Below are positions 5,883 through 10,757 of a stretch of DNA of 10,757 nucleotides, piece after piece (position 1 is the stretch's first letter; every line of letters begins with the position of its first letter). The translations under genes and the position numbers were made by a program. This DNA comes from Rhodoferax sp. (GTDB lineage Bacteria; Pseudomonadota; Gammaproteobacteria; Burkholderiales; Burkholderiaceae_C): contig JAEMRG010000048.1 in the NCBI GenBank assembly GCA_016463455.1, positions 1 to 10,757 on the forward strand, read 5' to 3'. The notes under the pieces are model-generated. The model was not told the origin of the DNA. It did no database searches and saw nothing but the letters and a program-made list of their open reading frames with translations.

Positions 5883-7979
5883 TTGGAAAATACCAGCCAG
5901 GCCATTCACGACGCCGAGCATCCGGAGCTACTAGACCGCGACCACTGCCTGGTGGCCTTCAATGAGCGGGTTTTAAGTTGGGCCGCGCGGGAGGATGTTC
6001 CGGTGTTGGAGCGTTTGCGCTACGTGTGCATCGTCTCCTCCAATATGGACGAATTTTTTGAGGTTCGCTCCGAGCCTCACCTCACGGCCAAGCGCACTGG
6101 CGACAAGCGGGGCAGCTATACCGAGGCCTCTTTTGATCGCCTGTCCGAGTCCTTGCATGCCTTGGTAGAGCGGCAATATGCGCTGTATAACAATGCCATA
6201 TTGCCGGCGCTGGCCCATTGTGGAATCAAAATCGTCTCGCACGGCGACCGCAATCCGGCGCAACGCCTATGGGTCAAGCAGTATTTCGAGCGTGTGGTGC
6301 GCCCGCTGCTCATTCCGGTCGGACTGGATCCGGCGCACCCCTTCCCGCAGGTGGCCAATAAAGCGTTCAACTTTATTGTTCGACTAGGGGGCAAGGACGC
6401 TTTTGGACGCAGCAATGAGATCGCGATCGTCAAGGTGCCTCGCGCGTTGCCGCGGATCATCCGTTTGCCAGAAAAAGTGGCGGGCTCCAAGTCCGTCTTT
6501 GTCGCTTTGACCAGCGTGATACGCGCCCATTTGAGCGAGTTGTTTGAAGGCCGCGTGGTCGAGCAGTTCTCGCAGTTTCGGGTAACACGCCATTCCGATC
6601 TGTCCGTGGACGAGGATGAGGTGCAAAACTTGCGGACCGCTTTGCGCCAGGGTTTGGTGCATCGGCATTATGGTGAAGCAGTCCGCCTGGAGGTCTCAGC
6701 CGGCTGCTCCGAGTATTTGTCGGATTTTTTGCTTGAACAGTTTGATCTTCCGGCGATGGCTTTGTACCGCGTGAGCGGGCCGGTCAATTTGTTGCGGCTG
6801 ACGCAATTGATCGATTTGCTAGACAGTCCGCAATGGTGTTTTCCTGTCTATCAGGCCTCGGTTCCGGTGCAATGGAATCTTGGGTCCAACGTGTTTGAGC
6901 AACTGCAGCGCGGCGATGTGATTTTGCATCAACCTTTTGAAAGCTTTGACGCCGTCTTGCTTTTTTTGCGTGCCGCAGTCAACGATCCTAATGTGTTGGC
7001 CATCAAGCAAACGATTTACCGCGCCGGTGCGGATTCGGCCTTGATGGATTTGTTGCGCGAGGCGGTGCGCAAGGGCAAAGAGGTGACGGTGGTGGTCGAG
7101 CTCAAGGCGCGCTTTGACGAGGAGGCCAATATCAACTGGGCCGAAATGCTGGAGTCGATTGGCGCCCAGGTGGTGTATGGCGTCGTGGGACTGAAAACCC
7201 ATGCCAAGATGCTGCTGGTGACGCGGCTGGAGGGCAGAGTACTGCGGCGTTATGGCCATTTATCCACGGGAAATTACAACCCGCGCACGGCCCGCCTGTA
7301 CACCGATATCAGCCACCTTAGCGCGGACCCGGTGTTGACCAAGGACATGGAAAACGTCTTCGTCCATTTGGCAATTCAAAGCCGATTGCCTCGCCTGAAA
7401 AAAATGTGGATGGCGCCGTTTAATCTGCACGAGCGATTGCTGGCAAAAATTGAGGTCTTGGCAAAGGCTTCGGCCCAAGGACAGTCCACCCGCATCGTGT
7501 TGAAAATGAATTCCTTGACGGACTTGGATTTGATCCAGGCGCTGATTCAAGCCGGTCAGCGGGGGGTAGTGATTGACTTGATTGTGCGCGGCGTCTGTAT
7601 GTTGCCGGCCCAAGTAAAGGGCTTCACAGACAACATCAGGGTGCGCTCCGTGATCGGTCGATTTTTGGAACATTCGCGGGTCTACTATTTTCGCCAGGGC
7701 ATGCACGATGCGCTTTATTTGTCCAGCGCAGACTGGATGAACCGCAATATGGTGCGTAGGGTGGAGTTGGCCTGGCCGATTAACGATCCGGTGCAGCGCC
7801 AGCGCTTGATTGACGAATGCCTGCTGGCCTATTTGCACGATGGTTTGGATGCCTGGGATATGCAAGCCGATGGCAGTTATCGGGCGTCACGAGGATGCGG
7901 GATACTAGCCGAGCATTCTGCACAAGCCGCGCTCATGGCGCGGTATGGCACAACCCATGGAAAGGCGGGCACGGCATGA
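5883..7979 (+). CDS. ppk1: Polyphosphate kinase 1
   Basis: PPK1 reversibly moves the gamma-phosphate of ATP onto polyphosphate through a phosphohistidine on the enzyme. From TTG 5883 the product is 698 residues, close to the 688 of E. coli. Domains run N, H, C1, C2. The N domain starts at LLDRDHCLVAFNERVL, and SSNMDEFFEVR follows. C1 begins near the ATP-site region with NDPNVLAIKQTIYR and carries ELKARFDEEANINWA, then GLKTHAKM with His440 (equivalent to the autophosphorylated His435 of E. coli) and RRYGHLSTGNYN with His459 (equivalent to His454). C2 holds LIVRGVCML, DNIRVRSVIGRFLEHSRVYYF (split here: DNIRVRS, then GRFLEHSRVYYF) and LSSADWMNRN. The longer frame from TTG 5766 adds a hydrophobic stretch that PPK lacks and has no ribosome site, so I reject it. 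The stop overlaps the sixA-like start (ATGA). Confidence 0.96.
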   Translation: MENTSQAIHDAEHPELLDRDHCLVAFNERVLSWAAREDVPVLERLRYVCIVSSNMDEFFEVRSEPHLTAKRTGDKRGSYTEASFDRLSESLHALVERQYALYNNAILPALAHCGIKIVSHGDRNPAQRLWVKQYFERVVRPLLIPVGLDPAHPFPQVANKAFNFIVRLGGKDAFGRSNEIAIVKVPRALPRIIRLPEKVAGSKSVFVALTSVIRAHLSELFEGRVVEQFSQFRVTRHSDLSVDEDEVQNLRTALRQGLVHRHYGEAVRLEVSAGCSEYLSDFLLEQFDLPAMALYRVSGPVNLLRLTQLIDLLDSPQWCFPVYQASVPVQWNLGSNVFEQLQRGDVILHQPFESFDAVLLFLRAAVNDPNVLAIKQTIYRAGADSALMDLLREAVRKGKEVTVVVELKARFDEEANINWAEMLESIGAQVVYGVVGLKTHAKMLLVTRLEGRVLRRYGHLSTGNYNPRTARLYTDISHLSADPVLTKDMENVFVHLAIQSRLPRLKKMWMAPFNLHERLLAKIEVLAKASAQGQSTRIVLKMNSLTDLDLIQALIQAGQRGVVIDLIVRGVCMLPAQVKGFTDNIRVRSVIGRFLEHSRVYYFRQGMHDALYLSSADWMNRNMVRRVELAWPINDPVQRQRLIDECLLAYLHDGLDAWDMQADGSYRASRGCGILAEHSAQAALMARYGTTHGKAGTA

Positions 7980-8446
7980 GTACGATGGACCTGGTGTTTT
8001 GGCGCCATGCCGAAGCGATCGACCTAGAACTGGTCGGCGACGACATGCTCAGAACCTTGAGCCCCCGTGGCGAAAAACAGGCGCATCGCATGGCCACTTG
8101 GCTGGACCGGCAGTTGCCAGCCGGCACCAAGGTGTTCAGCAGCCCCGCACTGCGCGCCGAGCAAACCGCCAAGGCCTTGGACCGCAAATACAAGGTCAAT
8201 GCTGCGCTCGCCCCCTTGGCTGGCGTGGACGAGCTTTTGCAGCTGGTGAACTGGCCGCACGCCAGCACCTGTGTGTTGGTCGTGGGGCATCAACCTACTA
8301 TTGGCCAAGCGATCGCCCAACTGTTGGCCATGCCGGGCCAAACCTGCGCGGTAAAAAAAGGTGCGGTGTGGTGGTTACGCTACCGTGAGCGCCATGGTGA
8401 AGAAGAAACTACCGTTCTGAGCGTGCAGTCGCCGGACCTGCTTTGA
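7976..8446 (+). CDS. sixA: SixA-type phosphohistidine phosphatase (histidine phosphatase superfamily)
   Basis: SixA removes phosphate from phosphohistidine in signalling or phosphotransfer proteins. The 156-residue product matches the small SixA size (161 in E. coli). It has the catalytic RHA motif (LVFWRHAEA, nucleophile His11), the SSPALRAEQTAKAL segment aligned with SPFLRAEQT of E. coli SixA, and the second catalytic-pocket His105 in VVGHQPT. There is no signal peptide or membrane segment, so it is cytoplasmic. ATG 7976 overlaps the ppk stop by 4 bp with GGAAAGG upstream, which implies translational coupling to ppk. A longer upstream reading in this frame lies inside ppk and is not needed. 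E. coli SixA acts on the nitrogen phosphotransferase protein NPr; whether the partner here is the same, or PPK itself, is not known. The gene ends 25 bp from the convergent ppx. Confidence 0.9.
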   Translation: MSTMDLVFWRHAEAIDLELVGDDMLRTLSPRGEKQAHRMATWLDRQLPAGTKVFSSPALRAEQTAKALDRKYKVNAALAPLAGVDELLQLVNWPHASTCVLVVGHQPTIGQAIAQLLAMPGQTCAVKKGAVWWLRYRERHGEEETTVLSVQSPDLL

Positions 8447-8471
8447 GGTGGCGCCGATCTGGCCTGCGGCC

Positions 8472-9971
8472 TTAAGTGTCTAAGAACTCCATGGGCCAAC
8501 CGGTTTTCTGCCAAGCCAGGGCTTCCTCGCGTAGCAAGTAGGCAGACTGGGGAAACTCAGCGGCCCAGCGGGGATCGCAACGCACTGTAACCACGCCTTT
8601 GCTTTGCGCGATCTGGACGCAGCCCAGGCTGGGGTCGCGCCGGGCGTGGCACAAAATAACCGCAATGCGCAGCGCCATCAATTGGGCACGCAAGTCATCC
8701 AAGACCAGGTCAGCTTCGATTTTGCGTAATTTGCCGCGGTGTCCTAGCACCAGCAGGCTGAGCCGCTTCAATTCGTCTAGGGAAAAACCCATGGCATCGG
8801 CATTTTGCAAAATATAGGCGCCGTGCTTGTGGTGATCGCTGTGTGAAATATGGCTGCCGATCTCATGCAACTCGGCAGCCCAGCGCAGCTTGCGCATGCT
8901 ACGGTTGGACTCGTCGCTAGGGTCTGGCGCCTGGTCACCCAAAATTTGCACCAGCAAATGAGTGGCCAATTTAGCCACACGGCTGCCATGTGCGCGGTCC
9001 ACATTGAATTTGTTGGCCAGGCGCTCGACCGTATTGCTGCGCAGGTCGGCAGCGCTCTCGCGTGAGCCTTGCATCTGGCATAAAAGACCATGGCGCAAGC
9101 CACCGGCAGTGGGGCTGAGGCTTTCAATACCCAGCAAGCTAAACACGGCACGGGCGACTGCCAAACCGCCGGCGATGATGGGTTTGCGGTCGTCGCGCAG
9201 GCCGGGGATTTTGCTGCCTTCGGCCTGGCCGGTTTCTATCAGAAGTTCTTTCAGCCAGTCCAAGCCCTTCGCGGTTACCAAACCATCGGTCCAGCCGCCC
9301 GCTGCCAAGGCCTCACTGATTGCGCTGACCGTGCCCGCCGAGCCATAAGCGACGTCCCACTGGGCAGGATGGTAGGCCTGCAAGGCGCCGTCCAATACGG
9401 CCTTGGCGGCGACTTCGGCAGTTTCAAATGACTTGCGCCGCCATTGCCCATCGGGAAAATAACGGGTGGACCAGGCAATGCTGCCGACGCGAAAAGACTC
9501 CATTACACGCGGTTGTAGGTTCTGACCCAGTATCAGTTCGGTAGAGCGCCCACCGATATCGATCACCAGGCGGCGCTCGTCCGATGGCGCTAAGAGTTGC
9601 GAGACGCCTTTGTAGATGAGCCGCGCTTCTTCGCGGCCGGAGATGACGTCGATGGGAAAGCCCAATACCTTGACCGCTCGCGCCAGAAAGGTGTCGCGGT
9701 TGCGCGCTTCGCGCAGGGTTTGGGTGGCCACGGCGCGCACTTGCGGAACTTCGAATCCGGCCAAGCGTTCACCAAAACGGGCCAAACAATCCCAGCCACT
9801 TTGCATGGCCTGCGGCGTGAGGTTGCGCTCACTGTCCATGCCAGCGCCTTGGCGGACAGATTCTTTAATGTATTCGGTTCGTTCAAATGCGCCGTGTGAT
9901 ACGACGCCGATTTCCAGGCGGAAACTATTTGAGCCCAGGTCGATGGCGGCCAGGCGGGTGGGAGAGGACAT
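8472..9971 (-). CDS. ppx: Exopolyphosphatase / guanosine pentaphosphate phosphohydrolase family
   Basis: Ppx releases orthophosphate from the ends of polyphosphate; GppA relatives also hydrolyse pppGpp. The 499-residue protein has the ASKHA actin-like ATPase fold marks: AAIDLGSNSFRLEIG at residues 8-22 (phosphate loop 1), VRAVATQTLREARN, the EEARLIYKGV segment with Glu114-Glu115 (equivalent to the catalytic Glu of E. coli PPX), VIDIGGRSTELILG near 138-150 (phosphate loop 2) and AYGSAGTVSAI. The C-terminal half carries an HD-type helical domain (LHEIGSHISHSDHHKHGAYI, about 366-386). The length matches long Ppx with the C-terminal domain. ATG 9971 directly precedes the first strand. It faces ppk-sixA rather than being in an operon with ppk as in E. 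coli. No clear promoter or Shine-Dalgarno sequence was seen in the 189 bp before it. Ppx rather than GppA is favoured by the neighbouring ppk. Confidence 0.93.
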   Translation of the reverse strand: MSSPTRLAAIDLGSNSFRLEIGVVSHGAFERTEYIKESVRQGAGMDSERNLTPQAMQSGWDCLARFGERLAGFEVPQVRAVATQTLREARNRDTFLARAVKVLGFPIDVISGREEARLIYKGVSQLLAPSDERRLVIDIGGRSTELILGQNLQPRVMESFRVGSIAWSTRYFPDGQWRRKSFETAEVAAKAVLDGALQAYHPAQWDVAYGSAGTVSAISEALAAGGWTDGLVTAKGLDWLKELLIETGQAEGSKIPGLRDDRKPIIAGGLAVARAVFSLLGIESLSPTAGGLRHGLLCQMQGSRESAADLRSNTVERLANKFNVDRAHGSRVAKLATHLLVQILGDQAPDPSDESNRSMRKLRWAAELHEIGSHISHSDHHKHGAYILQNADAMGFSLDELKRLSLLVLGHRGKLRKIEADLVLDDLRAQLMALRIAVILCHARRDPSLGCVQIAQSKGVVTVRCDPRWAAEFPQSAYLLREEALAWQKTGWPMEFLDT

Positions 9972-10160
9972 GGGAAATGATTCAAAAAGCTGATCCGTCT
10001 AAGGATAGCAGCACCTTGGATGCGCGAGGGCAATCCGCAAGGGACAGGGCTTGTGCACTAAGCTGCCCCAGGACTTGAGTCGCTAAGCGGACCGGTCTGG
10101 GGGGCTGTGTGGGTATGGGGCGATGGGGGGCGGCCGTGGCGGCCACCCCAGTTTCCAGCC

Positions 10161-10661
10161 TTATTTTTTCGGCGGGGTCAGTACGGTATCGATGATGTGT
10201 ATGACGCCGTTGCTGGCCATGACATCGGCCTTGACAACGAGCGCGTTTTCAACGGTCACAAAATCACCGGCCTTGGCGAGTGCCAAAGCACCACCATTGA
10301 CGGCCTTGGCGTTGCTGTTTTTCACATCTTTGGAGGCTACTGCGCCCGAGACGGCGTGAAACAGCAAAAGATCTTTGACATTTGCTGGGTTCTTGCTCAG
10401 CGCTTCCAATGTTCCGGGCTTGAGCGCCTTAAATGCAGCGTCGCTGGGTGCAAATAGAGTGAAGGGGCCAGGGCCTTGCAGCGTCTCGGCCAAGCCGGCG
10501 GTTTTCACCAAGCCGTTGAGCGTGCTCAATTCGGGCGTCTTGGCGATCGTTTCTGCCAGGCTGACGGGTTTTTGAAGGCTAGCGCAAGCGCCAACCAAAG
10601 CAATAGCTGCGCAGGCCAGCGCGGCGCGGCGCGCCAAGCGCACAGTGAGTAAGTAAGACAT
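10161..10661 (-). CDS. Single-domain fasciclin (FAS1) lipoprotein
   Basis: This 166-residue protein begins with Arg-rich residues (VRLARRAA), a hydrophobic segment and the lipobox-like LVGAC, so it is probably lipid-modified at Cys26 and anchored in the envelope. The rest is one FAS1 domain: LAETIAKTPELSTLNGLVK, the TLFAPSDAAFKAL block, a conserved LLLFHAV block and the closing GVIHIIDTVLTPPKK. FAS1 domains mediate adhesion or ligand binding; bacterial single-domain forms are common and mostly unassigned. The start is well supported: GGAGG (complement of 10668-10672) lies six bases before ATG. Its upstream region holds the best Pho-box-like promoter of the window, so expression may rise in phosphate starvation. 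It follows ppx in the opposite reading order, with 189 bp between it and the ppx start; both are on the minus strand. Confidence 0.92.
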   Translation of the reverse strand: MSYLLTVRLARRAALACAAIALVGACASLQKPVSLAETIAKTPELSTLNGLVKTAGLAETLQGPGPFTLFAPSDAAFKALKPGTLEALSKNPANVKDLLLFHAVSGAVASKDVKNSNAKAVNGGALALAKAGDFVTVENALVVKADVMASNGVIHIIDTVLTPPKK

Positions 10662-10685
10662 AGAACACCTCCGGTTAAAAACTCA

Positions 10686-10719
10686 AGGATAAGAATAAAT
10701 AATGTCAATTTAATGACAA
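10686..10719 (-). promoter_or_regulatory. Pho-box-like promoter of the FAS1 lipoprotein gene
   Basis: On the minus strand, TTGTCAT (complement of 10713-10719) and TTGACAT (complement of 10702-10708) start 11 bp apart with an AT-only spacer TAAA. They match 11 of 14 heptamer positions of the E. coli Pho box. Exactly 10 bases later comes TATCCT (complement of 10686-10691), four of six -10 positions. This is the layout I recall for E. coli phoA. The predicted start near 10679 leaves an 18-base leader that contains the GGAGG ribosome site. The same bases also form an inverted repeat TGTCA-N6-TGACA, so a dimeric repressor is an alternative reading. Confidence 0.55.
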
Positions 10720-10757
10720 AATGGCTAGGTATCGGCGGTTAGAGCACGGAATTTTGC

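Noticed and set aside
8447..8471. GGCC-TGC-GGCC as a shared terminator of sixA and ppx
   Set aside because: A 4-bp stem without a T-run on either side is too weak.
10132..10144. GC-rich hairpin (GGCCG-TGG-CGGCC) after the FAS1 gene as a terminator
   Set aside because: The stem is only 5 bp and no U-tract follows on the minus strand. The rest of 9972-10160 is G-rich DNA with nothing else I can support.
1..10757. Mobile elements, CRISPR arrays, tRNA or other RNA genes, horizontally acquired island
   Set aside because: No transposase, integrase, spaced direct-repeat array or tRNA-like cloverleaf was recognised. Codon style and families look uniform and native.

Overview
The window looks like a chromosomal segment of a betaproteobacterium in the Burkholderiales, probably Comamonadaceae (Rhodoferax/Polaromonas-like). 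This rests on the ftsH-folP-glmM order, the FtsH tail, the trimeric-porin type and the GC-rich coding. The assignment is by recognition of protein families, not by a search. No tRNA, rRNA, CRISPR array, insertion sequence or phage gene was seen.

Layout: (1) 1-3180, plus strand: the 3' end of ftsH, a hairpin terminator, folP (dihydropteroate synthase), glmM (phosphoglucosamine mutase) and a GNAT acetyltransferase overlapping glmM by 4 bp. A strong bidirectional terminator (3226-3255) ends this block and also serves the convergent porin. (2) 3343-5704: a minus-strand porin and a divergent plus-strand secreted metallophosphoesterase-like protein, separated by about 215 bp that holds palindromes and a Pho-box-like promoter. 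(3) 5705-9971: ppk1 (polyphosphate kinase) overlapping a sixA-type phosphohistidine phosphatase gene by 4 bp, facing a convergent ppx (exopolyphosphatase) only 25 bp away. (4) 9972-10757: a minus-strand single-FAS1-domain lipoprotein behind the best regulatory site in the window, a Pho-box-like element with phoA-like geometry.

The theme of the right-hand two thirds is phosphate: synthesis of polyphosphate (ppk), its degradation (ppx), a phosphohistidine phosphatase, a secreted phosphoesterase-like protein, a porin and up to three Pho-box-like sites. In other Burkholderiales, as I recall, the pstSCAB-phoU-phoB-phoR cluster lies between glmM and ppk. Here that interval holds the acetyltransferase, porin and phosphoesterase instead. 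The working picture is a locus that keeps the phosphate context but has lost or moved the high-affinity transporter and its regulators. Most genes are well-known housekeeping families. The less-described parts are the phosphoesterase with non-canonical metal motifs, the possible PhoB control of the FAS1 lipoprotein, and the ppk-sixA coupling.
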